Of a stretch of 32,159 nucleotides of DNA, positions 18,690 to 28,944 are shown piece after piece. The DNA lies in contig CABFPE010000129.1 of the NCBI GenBank assembly GCA_900660155.1, positions 254,257-286,415 on the forward strand, written 5' to 3'. Made by a program: the position numbers and the translations under genes. Each line of letters opens with the position of its first letter. Positions within the stretch are counted from its first letter, which is position 1. This DNA is from Hofstenia miamia (Eukaryota > Xenacoelomorpha > Acoela > Hofsteniidae). The notes under the pieces were generated by a model. It saw only the letters and a program-made list of their open reading frames with translations. It was not told the DNA's origin and did no database searches.

Positions 18690-19832
18690 AGTGCAAAAAT
18701 TTAGAATTCTTATTCCGAATCGAATTTTGTCAAAATTATAGGAAATCTATATGAAGTTTCAATGGATTGAAGATCATGTTAGCAATCTAAATAGATTTTA
18801 GAATAAACAACAATTTCACTCCTAAGTCAAGTATTCATTTTTTGTGGAACCCAGTGTGTACATGTATATAATTGAATTATGTACTTTTCAGACATTTATT
18901 TTGCAAAAATTTATAAAATTTGCAATTTAGGAGTAACTTTTAAAAGAAATTGTTTGTCAAGTGTCAAAAGGAACAAGATTCTAGAAGACGGGTAATCAAG
19001 CATAATTCGAGAAATCAAGAAGCTTTGCAGAAAAATATCTACATTGGTATAACATTTTTGCTTGTTAAATATTTATGTATGTGCTTGTGCTTAAAGAGGT
19101 TTGTTGTAGTTGGATTAGTTTTGCGTTCTATTGACAACCCAGGCATGCATTTGGTGCGTATATTATAATAACTTTTTTAGATCAAATATGCTCGAGATTC
19201 ATTAGTGGATGACTACATTTATAAAACATAATTTTAGTGTTTTCCATGCTATCTCTTTGTGAGTTTAATTATTGTGAAATTTTAGAATGAAAATTTTGGC
19301 GGTGGTGTATCCAATGAAAACCATTTGCAACAGACGCCACTCTTCTAATATAGTGTAGAATCATGCACAAGGCTATTCTATGCCAAAATTTCTAATCGTA
19401 TTCGACTGCCAACTGATTTAATTACTTATTTAAGGGTTAACCGATGTTAGCCTTGGTGTAATTATTACTATTTCGGTAATCATCATGACAGCTGACAAGT
19501 GGGAATCTGCCCGACGCCGATCCATTCACTAACAATTCATCCATCCAACAGCTTCAATTTCAATTTACCGCCATCTCAGCGAAGGGGCATAGATCATGCG
19601 TTCCCTAATTTAGTGCAGTTCTAATAACAGTGATGACACAATTCGGGTTAATCTCGATTTGATTAAAGCGTTCTAATAACAGTTGTGTGTGTGTTACAAG
19701 TAAGGAAGTAACTGATGACCAGGAAAAGTAATTCTTGGCATTTTAATACCAATTTCAGTGCTGAATTTTGGTACGAAACTAATTATTTTGGCAGAAAGAA
19801 CACTGTTATCGGCGAATCTGTTTATTCCTCGT
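18690..19832. other. Mostly non-coding stretch
   Basis: Contains two copies of GTTCTAATAACAG about 51 bases apart (near 19619 and 19670). A plus-strand frame near 18950-19168 shows no family pattern. No terminal repeat could be paired. Confidence 0.35.
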
Positions 19833-20333
19833 TTACAATGAATCATTGTATTTTATAAGCAATAGCTTCTTGACAGTTTCTGGCAAGATATTGTGTCGAT
19901 CAATGAGCAGTGCCTTTAGCATTGAAAACAATCGCTCCACATCAACAGAAGTGCACGGTGCCTTTTGAAAAAGTGGAACATCAAGTATGTGGTTCACGCC
20001 TTCTCCGCTCACAGACTCGAATGCAAATCGTAGCTCCTCGTTTTTCGTCAACACATTTTCATACTTTTTTAGTGCAGTATCGGCCATGGGGTTTCTGGTC
20101 ATTTTGAGATGAAGAAGGTTCTCGTGAACAGATCGCAGTAAAACAATGGCTTTGCCCATGCAAAAATCTGTGCTTTGGCTTTCCACAATCGCCTTCTGCA
20201 GAAACATAAATTCGACCACATGCCCAAATTCCAATACAATTTCGGGCAGCAGTAGCATGATTATCGTCACTGGAGGAAGCGAACTAATGTACATTGCAAC
20301 GTGAGCAAGTCTTTGAGTATCTCGCACTTTCAT
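19833..20333 (-). pseudogene. hAT transposase C-terminal fragment with dimerisation domain
   Basis: The 166-residue minus-strand frame ends with APCTSVDVERLFSMLKALL, then DRHNILPETVKKLLLIKYN, a textbook hAT C-terminal dimerisation motif (TSvdVER.FS). Upstream it reads VVEFMFLQKAIVESQS and NEELRFAFESVSGEGV. This frame has no stop, but nothing resembling the BED finger or DUF659 core is present further upstream (20334-21500), so only the 3' third of the gene survives. It differs clearly from the hAT at 10.0-11.8 kb. Confidence 0.8.
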
Positions 20334-20339
20334 GTCTTA

Positions 20340-21561
20340 TTGTGAAAACCACATAGAATTGCCAGAAATTCTCATCAGTAAATGGTGGGCTTTTCGGGGT
20401 AAGATTACTATTTTTCAGCATTTCGGCACTTGCCGAAAATTACTTTTCCTGCTAATGACACTAGCTGCTTACAAGTAAATAAATAGAAAGACAAACATAG
20501 CAGCTTCCTAACTGACATTTGATTAATAAATGATGCGGTCTCTTATCAGCCAATTATAGTCTACAATTTGAATCTAAAAAATAATAAGGTTAATTCCTAT
20601 GGTAAGCTGTACAGCCTTTTGCGAGTTTGTTACTACATGCAAAGTAAATTCGATCGATAGCTAACTAAGCTCGAAATTGTAAAAAAACACCTATTCGTAG
20701 ACGTAAACTAAATGCAGTTTGCGACCAGGGGCTGCAACCTATTATCGTTTTCACCATGGGATCCCAACCGCTACAAAGCAAGAAATGCTTAGCTACGCAT
20801 TTTATTATAAAATCAAAATGTAACAGATTTTTGTCAAACTGATTTGGCAATAAGCATTTGTTCATACAATAAAAAATAAAATAATTGTTAGTATATATTT
20901 CTTTTTATAGAATTTGTTATATAATTTTCTTTTTCATTTTGTAATTCAGTAACATGAAAAATTATGCTACATGCCCTCCTCAGTTTGAGTTAATTTGAGT
21001 ACAGGTCGTTCACTGTGCACCAGTGCAACTGCCCGTTTGATCAATGTTTCTGCCTCTGCTTGTTCCCATTCCACGTTTGCGAATTCTGGTTGCTTTTTCA
21101 TCTTAAGTACTGCTTTTCCTTTTGTGCTGTTATCGCCTCTGCATATTTATATAATATATCCTAACCCTGGTTATCAGTGTACTACTCATGATTGACAGTG
21201 CGCCTGATTTAAATGGTCATAAGATGCATTACGTAATGATGAATATAGCTAGAACATCGGTGTAAAATCCGCTCTGATAAGAATATACATTCCTTTCGCA
21301 GACATAAAATAATTTCCACTTATTTAAATGTAAATTTTGAAATGCGTCTATGTGCAATTATTAATTATTGGCATGGGCATGGACATATGTCTAAATTTTC
21401 GAACATATTATGAGGAGCTGTTTGTATTTGAACTGAATAATTAGCAATCCTATTCTTTTTGCAGTTCATCATATAAACACTATTTAAATTGTTTCCCATA
21501 AACATAACATTTTGAAAATCAGTTATTATTCAGGAAATTTAGCTTTATATCATATTTTTAG
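20340..21561. other. Non-coding stretch
   Basis: No confident coding block. A minus-strand continuation just above 20340 reads PPFTDENFWQFYVVF and may be more of the hAT fragment in another frame. Confidence 0.3.
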
Positions 21562-21653
21562 AAGCCATTCATCGAAGATTTCCACAAAAACGAAAAGCTT
21601 ACGAAATCGTAAGGGAGGCGTGCAACCAATACGGCAGAAACTTAAAAATTTAG
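21562..21653 (+). CDS. Orphan terminal coding exon, unidentified
   Basis: A good acceptor (ATCATATTTTTAG) ends at 21561. The frame that follows reads AIHRRFPQKRKAYEIVREAC, then NQYGRNLKI, and stops at 21651-21653. The sequence is basic and free of stops, and local composition is less AT-rich than its surroundings. It could be the last exon of a plus-strand host gene whose other exons I could not find, possibly the SDR gene, although the C-terminus does not resemble HSD17B12 as I know it. Assignment is open. Confidence 0.35.
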
Positions 21654-22036
21654 GCTTTGTATACCTTTTTTTACATTATAATGTTAAATAAATTGTTGAG
21701 TTCGGGTGAAAAAAATTTAATATTGTTATTGTAGTTTTTTATGATCATTGTAAATGTGTATTATTTCGAGGACATTTAAACTTGGTGTTAGATTGTTTAC
21801 AGAACAATTAAGTTGTATTAAAAAGAATTAACTCGCATCCAGAGTGTTTATAATGCTAAGAAGGTAATTGCTAAATCCAAAAATAAACTAATCAGCATGA
21901 ATGACTTGAAAGAAAAACAAAAAATTAAGGTTTAGGATTGATAAATATTTTTTCGTTCATTTGCTAGTATTTCAGTTTGTCATGAATGAATTATCTTTTG
22001 AAAAAAAGAATTCCATGTTGATCTGTTTTTAAAGAG

Positions 22037-22186
22037 GCACCTTGTAGATCGGAGCAAGACTTCTCTTCTTGTGGACTAACTGTGACTGAAAAATGCTCTT
22101 CACTGGCAGCTGACACCATAGAAGCCTTTGAAACACTAAGTTATTTTTCAAAACATCAAAAAAATTTGAATTTTAATGAACTCTAA
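22037..22186 (+). pseudogene. hAT (Ac-type) transposase C-terminal remnant
   Basis: The frame reads APCRSEQDFSSCGLTVTEKC, then SSLAADTIEAFETLSYF, ending at TAA 22184-22186. This matches the hAT dimerisation pattern 'SE..FS..G..vt..RssL....ve.l..L' (with Cys for the usual Arg). Only the last 49 codons are recognisable. Confidence 0.65.
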
Positions 22187-22269
22187 TTTTTATCACTTTA
22201 ATATTTGAGGATTTGCTAAATTCGGGTTGAAATCTGGTGTAAATGTTCATTTCGGGTTCGGTTCGGGTT

Positions 22270-22297
22270 ACAAAATCTCAACCCGATTCCATCTCTG
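22270..22297. mobile_element. Probable right terminal repeat of the same hAT element
   Basis: Read inward on the minus strand from 22297 the end is CAGAGATGGAATCGGGTTG, a CAG-starting end typical of hAT families, followed inward by repeated ACCCGAA motifs (22200-22270). The eight bases after it, AGTCAACA, would be the target duplication, but no left partner was found. Confidence 0.45.
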
Positions 22298-22305
22298 AGT
22301 CAACA

Positions 22306-23105
22306 TAAAATAGTTGTAGAGGACAAACATTAGTCACCATATCAACTCACTATTAAAACAGACTGAACCAGCGAAAACATTTCATAAAAAGGAAGCCTAT
22401 GTTGTGCACTACAAGATATTAAAATTCTATGTCAGGCAGGGTCTAAAAATCACGAAATTTTTTGAAGTGCTAGAACAGGTACCATTTTTATAACCATACA
22501 TAGATCTAAACACTGACAAAAAAGGCTGCATGTAATGATTTTAAAAAGATATTCTATAAATTGATCACAATGCGGTTTTCAGAAAATTCATGCAAAATTT
22601 GAAGAAGCAAGTAAATAGAAAGTTTAACTGTGATTTAGAATCTGTAGAGAAGCTGATAGAACCGCCCGAATTTAAATCGTATAATGTTGTTAGCAAGCAT
22701 TTGGTCCAGGTTATGCTAAGGCAGAGGATACCTTATGGGTCGCATCAGCTCTATTGGTGTCATAGTGTTGGACTTGTGCAAAATCACAGGTGGTGATGCT
22801 TAAAACAAAGTTGTATTCAATTTAGTACAACGAAGTCATGAAATGTTGGATTAGGCCAGTGTGAAATGTTTGACTAGCACAGTTAAGCAGGCAATGAAAT
22901 TTGGTCTCCTCAAATCAATATTAATGGAAGAAGGTATTATCTGCTGGTCAATAACAGGAATACAATCACAGATGCATTCAATCAGTATGGCACTCTCTTT
23001 CTAAATTTTACTGTCAACAGTCTGGAACTCATTTCATTATCGGAAAATTAACTCCGTTTCACTTGCAGAGAATTTTATATCACTTTGGTTTGCTGTACAT
23101 CTCGC
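22306..23105. other. Unassigned stretch upstream of the RT element
   Basis: A plus-strand frame at 22590-22796 and an exon-like piece after TTTTCAG near 22580 show no family resemblance. It may contain the 5' untranslated part of the retroelement. Confidence 0.3.
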
Positions 23106-23518
23106 ATGACTACTCGGAGTGCTAGTAAAGATCGGGATGACAAGTTAGTTTCTATCTTGGATAAAATCACCGAACGTCTTACAGTCTTAGAGCATCGCGA
23201 TGTTGGACCTAGTCATCCACACCCTTCAGCTCATTCTGGACCTCCCCCACGTCAATTTCGCAGCTTCTCGGGGATCAACCTTTCACTGCTGACCAGCTTG
23301 TTACGGTCGATACTTCAATATCTCTAGCATTACAATCCAATCGAGCACCCAACAGAGACAAATATGAATTGGAGACACTTGCCGCCATACTCAAGGAATA
23401 TGACAACCTCTCAGGTCAATTGCAGTCTACCATCACCCAACGTGTTAGAGTTCTCCTCACCGCAGCCTCATATGGATGGAATGCTAACCTCAGATCCACA
23501 GCAGACAACCAGCTATAA
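23106..23518 (+). pseudogene. Gag-like protein of an RT/RNase H retroelement
   Basis: The ATG at 23106 begins MTTRSASKDRDDKLVSILDK, then ITERLTVLEHRD, a short coiled coil, followed by a Pro/His-rich linker. After a frameshift near 23270 the protein continues TADQLVTVDTSISLALQSNR, YELETLAAILKEYDNLSGQL and RVRVLLTAASYGWN, with a stop at 23516-23518. A further shifted frame (about 23530-23660) ends in an Arg/Ser/His-rich tail. No CCHC knuckle was seen. The gag role is inferred from position before pol and from composition. Base composition is richer in G+C than the flanks. Confidence 0.4.
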
Positions 23519-24329
23519 ATCATCGGGATTCCTCACCATGTACCCTCACAGTCAAACTCTCGATACATCTCGCAACATGGTCACTATGCTCCCCAGTACA
23601 TCTCATCGCAGTATAGAGTATCAAACAGAGGAAGGTCACACTCTCACGCCAATCAAGGACGTTAGTTCTTTACATATCGATGATCTGTTTCCATCTTCAC
23701 TCTCTCTACCTACAATCTCTTCTTTTGCATGGTCAGAAGTGGCAGCCGACAATTTAGCACAGACGGATCTAGCAGCCATCACATCACCTCATCTCATCTC
23801 GCACTGGCGGATCATGCAGCCGCCCTCTCTCCAGTTTACTCTTCACCTATGTTTCCTGGCTCGCAGGTTGACGTTACACCAACATTCCCTCAGTACCCTA
23901 TACAAGTCTTCACGCCAGTCATATGGAACCATCCCATCAATGATGCCATTCCAACTACGCCAGTCCTCATTCCAGTTCCACATCTCACAATGGTAGCTGT
24001 TCCGCGATTCAGATCTTATCTTCGCAAAATTGCTCACCTTGCTATTCCATGTTCCAGATGTCCAATGCCTTCTTTCAGAATTTCCACGCAGAGCACTACA
24101 TCAGATGAAGGAACGGACGTAATTGGCTAGATGTTCTCTCTGGAATTCTTCACAACTTCCACAAAATATCGCACAACCTCAAAACCCGCAAGTCATCACC
24201 ATTAATGACCAGCCTGCCTCTCAGTCACAAGCCTCTTTTAACCTCTCTGGTAACACCTTATCAGCCTCACAAATGGAAAACTTCTTGATACCTCCACAAC
24301 AGCAGGATGTTGCCGATTTCGTAGCGGAT
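23519..24329 (+). pseudogene. Decayed gag-pol linker region
   Basis: Long Pro/Ser-rich open frames overlap in two phases (23364-23996 and 23729-24130), then a Gln/Ser-rich frame to 24332. They have the composition of the same retroelement but no recognisable domain; no protease motif (D-T/S-G) was seen. Confidence 0.3.
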
Positions 24330-25736
24330 TAACAAGGTGTAGCAGTAGAAGAACCCTTGTTGGAAGATTCCAAATACAAATTTCCTCATACTAACGTCAT
24401 TTAGAAACTGCTGCAGTCAACCTTCTCAGTTCCATCCAGTATCATGAAGTTATTCACAGTACACATCTCACTTAGCAAGCTCTCTCCATGAGTCTTCAAA
24501 AAGCCTATCTTACCCCAGTCGTCACTGCACGAGCTCCATGCAGAACGAATCATTGCAGCACTACTACAAGCTCAGATCATTTCACCAGCGCCAAAAAGAT
24601 CTATTTTTCAAGCCAGATCCTTCTTTGTGCCCAAAGCATATGGGAAGCTTCATATTGTTGTAGACTACTCCTTCTTAACACCATTAACCTCGCCTATCAA
24701 GTTCTTCCTGATTTCAGTTCTTACTGTTATCAAATGCAGAACGCCTCCACCTGACTATATTGTCTTACAGTTTGATCTTAAAGTGGCATTTTATTACTTA
24801 CCCCTTTTGGCCAAGCATTGCTATCATTTAACTTTCATTGCCTTCAATGGAAAAAGTTTCGTTTTCAATAGAGCTCCCATGGGGTTGTCCTACTCAGTCG
24901 CCCCGTCTCAACCCTTTCGACATTGCAGTTTCACTTCATGGGCTCACATTGACAATCTCTTGCTAATACTGCCTTCTAACTCTCACAGCATGGTCCAATC
25001 TTGGTTAGCTCAGCTTCATACTATTAGTATTTCTTGTGTGCAAGTTCATTCATCTACTGGACTTTGTGATATTCGATTTCTTGGTTACCCATTTTCTATC
25101 GCTTCCTTGGTTATCTCAGCAACAGCAGAACGCGTACTTATGCTTCGAACCTTAGCAGAACTCTCACTTTATTTGATGACTCTCAAGCAAAGACAGTCTA
25201 TTCTAGGGCACTTCTCCTTCTCATGGCCCGTCATAGGGCCTTTTAATATTCTCCGACCACTTTATTACATCGATCACCCCGAATTCTTCAATGCTCAAAT
25301 CGTCATCTCTTACCTCATCAGAACTTCCTCTTTTATGAAGGAATGGGCTTCAGCACGGGTCAACCCTTCTGACCGCATATGGTATACATATGCTTCCTCC
25401 TTCTCGCTTGGCATTATTGATCCAGATTTTAACAGTTTTTCATATAGGGCCAATCCTCATCTTCATATCTTTCGGAAGTAATTGCATTCCGCATTAATTG
25501 CCTTGGTCAAAGCCTCATACAGCGACACCATCATCCTGGATTCTTCGCCATTAGTTCAAGTCTTACGTTCGAGTAAGCTCCACGGCGGCAGATATATGGA
25601 AAATATCTTAGCTATGCTTATTGTCCGATTTAAGAGTATTACCGTCTATTGGGTGCATTCACAACAGAATCTCGCCAATGAAACATCTCAAATACTGTCT
25701 CTTGCTCTACCACCTTTGCATTTTTCAGCCTAAACT
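24330..25736 (+). pseudogene. Reverse transcriptase and RNase H of an unclassified retroelement, catalytically dead
   Basis: RT blocks: LHELHAERIIAALLQAQII, then RSFFVPKAYGKLHIVVDYSF, VLQFDLKVAFYYLPL (first catalytic Asp in FDLK), KSFVFNRAPMGLSYS, and the YxDD-box equivalent AHIDNLLLI, in which the second Asp is Asn. The connection reads ILGHFSFSW. RNase H follows with WYTYASSFSLGI, where the usual first Asp (YTDAS) is Tyr, and VYWVHSQQNLANETS near the end. One in-frame TAA at 25479-25481 separates the RNase H tail; another TGA lies near 24489. No integrase, tyrosine recombinase or endonuclease was seen before or after, and no LTR pair was found. The clade (DIRS-like, hepadna-like or other) cannot be decided by eye. 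Confidence 0.7.
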
Positions 25737-25739
25737 TTT

Positions 25740-26549
25740 ATATTTTTATGTCTCCATTTATTTTAGTATGTTTGTTAGTGTATTTTTCCTTCAAAATGTG
25801 AAATTTTTTAGCATCAGCATCTACTACGCCTACTAAGTTGATTGTATATAAATAGTGGCATTTTTGTAAAAAATTTAGTTTCGCCATTTTGTCCCCGGAA
25901 AAACCTAGGTAAAAAATTATTCTACTCACAATTAAGTTCCATTTGCTGTTTATATATTTAGTGTATATAGATCGCTGTTCCAGTTATATGTTACCCCTCA
26001 CAATTCAAGTGTTCAGCTGCAAGTGTTTGGTGTTTTTGAGCTGGTGAAATCAATTGGTGTAGTCCAACGTGCTTTTTAAGGACAATGTATTTGTTGGAAA
26101 TGTGACAACAATCTCGTTGATTGTTTAGACTCAGAGATCATCAGTCCACACAGTGGGTTATTTCAAAGATAGAATTTATGTTCCACCAGTATTTACGAGC
26201 ATACGTGACCTTAAACCACGAATAGCAGCAGTGATAGTTTTAGTGGACAATGAAAAGCTAATGAGTCTGAGAAGAATTCTGTTATGCTATTGATGTTTTT
26301 CATGCTGTAATTGTGGTCACATTGAACACTTGCAAAACAGTAAATAAACTTAATCATGAGTGAAATAAATTGTCATTCACGTAAGTTTTCTATTGCTTTT
26401 CCTTACGACTTGATTTTTGAATGAAATCGCAGCATTCTTTTGTAATCACCCTGAATATTCAAAACATTTACAAATTCAAAGATAATACAATAAAATTTTA
26501 TAAATTGATCTTCCCTGCTCACATTTCATGGTTGATTTGTGTCAAACTA
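25740..26549. other. Region 3' of the RT element, possible LTR/UTR
   Basis: A TATA-like TATATAAATAG lies near 25845-25856, inside AT-rich DNA. It could belong to a terminal repeat, but no second copy is seen upstream of 23106. No coding block. Confidence 0.3.
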
Positions 26550-26557
26550 TATCTTTT

Positions 26558-26656
26558 ACATTCAAGTTTGGACTAGTCACATTCAAGTTTGGACTAGTCA
26601 CATTCAAGATTGGACTAGTCATATTCAAGATTGGACTAGTCACATTCAAGTTTAGA
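26558..26656. repeat. Left array of 21-bp repeats
   Basis: Four full units and a partial of ACATTCAAGTTTGGACTAGT plus one base, with T/A variation in the middle. Each unit contains the palindrome ACTAGT. Confidence 0.92.
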
Positions 26657-26674
26657 ACAATTATTTGATTTCTA

Positions 26675-27848
26675 ATGTCCAATCGTAAAAACCTGAGTGG
26701 AGAGGAAGCTCGCTTGAAACGGGAACGTATTAGAGCAGCCTACAATTCAAATGGAGATTGGCGGCAGTTGGCTGCTGATTTAAATGTCGGTAAGTCAACT
26801 GCTTATTCGTGGATTAAGGCGGATTCCAATCCGGGTAGTAGAAAAAACCATGTTGGCCATCGTTATGTAAAAGTAAAAGATGANAAACCATTAGGCGCCA
26901 CCTGGACGGTCTCATGTACACGCTTAAACAGGCGCGAAATGAGCCGGAGCGAGCAAATTCTTCAATTAACAAGGAGAAAAGAGCTGTTGGCCATCGTTAT
27001 GTAAAAGTAAAAGATGAACACCGGCAGTTTTTTGTAAACTCTATTGAGGCAAATCCCAAACTAACCCTGGCAAGGTTAGTTCAAATGGTCTTTGAAAAGT
27101 TTCAATTAAGTCTTTCAAAGGAAACCATTAGGCGCCACCTGGACGGTCTCATTTACATGCTTAAACAGGCGCGAAATGAGCCGGAGCGAGCAAATTCTTC
27201 AATTAACAAGGAGAAAAGAGCTGCTTATGTTAGGGAGTTGCTTAACTACCAGGCCCAAAACAAGCCCATTGTCTATATGGACGAAACAAATTTTAATCTA
27301 CATATTAGTGTGAATTTTGGCAGGGCACGTAGAGGAGAAAGGTGCAATACCATTGCAGCAGTCAGCAAGGGGTCAAACATACATTTGATTGGCTGCATCT
27401 ACAATGGTGGTTGGATCCACCACTCTGTACAACGCACGTGAGTGGTTTATTGAATGCCTTAGAAAATCCAAAGATCTACTGGGGGATGTTGTGGTGGTCA
27501 TTGATAATGCCCCATTGTCATTCAGGCATTGAGTCTTTGTTTGACGATCCAGAGTTTTCAGGACACAGCCTTTTAAGGTTAGGGCCATACTCTCCCATGC
27601 TCAATCCAATTGAGCATGTATGGTCAGTTTTGAAGTCAATTGTTAAGAGAATCTTGGCCGAAAGACTTCCAATGATTTTAAGTGAAGATGGTAATGGTGT
27701 ATCCGCTCGTGAGTTAAGAGCAAGATGCCTAGAGGAAATAATCAGGGAAGGAATTAGAGGCATTGAACCCTATGACATGAATAGATTCATAACATCTATT
27801 CAGAGATTAATACCAGCCGTTTTGGAAATGCAGGATATGGAGTTTTAA
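26675..27848 (+). pseudogene. DDE transposase of the Tc1/IS630-type element
   Basis: Starts MSNRKNLSGEEARLKRERIR, followed by a helix-turn-helix region (WRQLAADLNVGKSTAYSWIK). After the artefact come FFVNSIEANPKLTLARLV and LSKETIRRHLDGL. Catalytic motifs are VYMDETNFNLH (first Asp), DVVVVIDNAPLSFRH (second Asp, codon 27503-27505) and LGPYSPMLNPIEHVWSVLK (Glu, codon 27612-27614), giving roughly DD35-36E. It ends VLEMQDMEF at 27848. Deleting 26884-27017 makes the N-terminal frame continuous to 27441. Two real frameshifts remain, near 27420 and 27530. The triad is intact and only these shifts separate it from a full-length enzyme, so the copy is comparatively young. Exact family is not named. 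Confidence 0.82.
26884..27017. other. Probable assembly artefact: single N plus duplicated blocks inside the transposase
   Basis: The 32 bases at 26852-26883 are repeated exactly at 26986-27017. Between them lie one N and 101 bases (26885-26985) that copy 27122-27222 with two mismatches. Removing these 134 bases restores the reading frame, which supports an artefact. Confidence 0.88.
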
Positions 27849-27902
27849 ATAAATGATTTGTTTTGATTTTTTTTGTTTTTTTGTTTTTATTTAATTTGTC
27901 CA

Positions 27903-28020
27903 ATTTTGAATGTGACTAGTCCAATCTTGAATATGACTAGTCCAATCTTGAATATGACTAGTCCAATCTTGAATGTGACTAGTCCAGTCTTGAATGTGAC
28001 TAGTCCAAACTTGAATGTGA
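27903..28020. repeat. Right array of 21-bp repeats (inverted relative to the left)
   Basis: Five units of GACTAGTCCAATCTTGAATR plus one base, with a sixth partial. The downstream open frame 27873-28076 is only a translation of this array. Confidence 0.92.
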
Positions 28021-28029
28021 AAAGGTATA

Positions 28030-28279
28030 GTCAATCATCAAATTGGCTTTCATATTCTTTGTTGATAATGACATAACTTTTCTTCTGGCCTAATCTTTTA
28101 TATGAGGTAATTACTTTTTTGTAATATATCTCATTAGAAATAGCCTTTTTACTACAACAACGCATAGTATTATTATTTCAAAGATGGGAGTCATGATTTA
28201 AACTTTAACAATTATAAAAAGAATGTATCTCATATGTAAGAAACTATTATAAAATTAAAGCATTATACTATTCAACAGG
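28030..28279. other. Short AT-rich spacer
   Basis: Nothing recognised. Confidence 0.4.
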
Positions 28280-28645
28280 TTGTTATTAAGTACGGTTGGT
28301 TGTAGTATTGCTCCCGTATGGCTCACAGGACTGGTAAGAATTTATACTGTCAAACATAAACTTCAAATAACTGACACATTTTATTTCAAATGTTTTTGCT
28401 GCAAGTCTATGATGCATTGGATAAAGAAATTCAAAAAGTTCTCCACTGCATGCATTGATGTTGTAATACAATATAAAAGACCTTTTTTACCCTTGTGCAC
28501 ACTGTGCGTAGATTATGGCTCAATAGATTGGAAATCAGACTACATGTCACAAATGATAAGCGGCCTGGAAAAACAAATTAAGCAACTTAAAAATCTGCAA
28601 GAAAGTATATTGAATAGGCTCACGACCATAAACTCCCAAACTTAA
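28280..28645 (+). CDS. Unidentified ORF with Cys-rich and coiled-coil segments (possible LINE ORF1 remnant)
   Basis: About 121 residues. A Cys cluster (FKCFCCKSMMHW), a basic stretch (IKKFKKF), a second Cys pair (LCTLC) and a terminal amphipathic coil (GLEKQIKQLKNLQESILNRL) follow in order. Cys/His finger plus coiled coil is a layout seen in ORF1 proteins of some insect LINEs, and a LINE RT fragment follows 300 bases downstream on the same strand. The domain is not firmly recognised and a short host gene is an alternative. Confidence 0.3.
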   Translation: MLLSTVGCSIAPVWLTGLVRIYTVKHKLQITDTFYFKCFCCKSMMHWIKKFKKFSTACIDVVIQYKRPFLPLCTLCVDYGSIDWKSDYMSQMISGLEKQIKQLKNLQESILNRLTTINSQT

Positions 28646-28944
28646 GAGTCTAGACAAAATCTTCAACAGATATGCATACTGTGCAAAACGCCATTTGTTG
28701 ACGGTGTTGTTTACATTTCGATTTTCACTTGTTAACGTATTGAATTTGGATCACTTCCCTTCCCTAATTTTAAAGATAATTATCTGAAATTAAGTTTTGA
28801 GTTGAAAAGTTCTGTTGAAATGGATAAAGTTATTTTCATTAAGATTTCTTGTTACCAATTTCTAAAATCACTTAAGTACTCACAAATTTGTCTGCCAATT
28901 ACTTGGGGATGTGTTGAATTATTTTCAATAATTATTTTATATCA

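Larger units (their letters stand above)
26550..28027 (+). mobile_element. Tc1/IS630-type DNA transposon with 21-bp repeat arrays as inverted ends
   Basis: The left end, TATCTTTTACATTCAAG, and the inverted right end, TACCTTTTCACATTCAAG, face each other and are flanked by TA at 26548-26549 and 28028-28029. Each end continues into a tandem array of a 21-bp unit in opposite orientation. The interior holds one plus-strand DDE transposase. Apparent length (1,478 bp) includes a 134-bp assembly artefact. Confidence 0.85.

Noticed and set aside
23843..24037. Minus-strand Trp-rich ORF
   Set aside because: Lies opposite the retroelement gag-pol region and shows no independent support.
26558..26656. 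CRISPR-like regularly spaced repeats
   Set aside because: The 21-bp units are contiguous with no unique spacers, occur inverted at both ends of a transposon, and the genome is eukaryotic.
27873..28076. Repetitive ORF with recurring Thr-Ser-Pro-Leu-Asn units
   Set aside because: It is just the 21-bp terminal repeat array read in frame (21 is a multiple of three).
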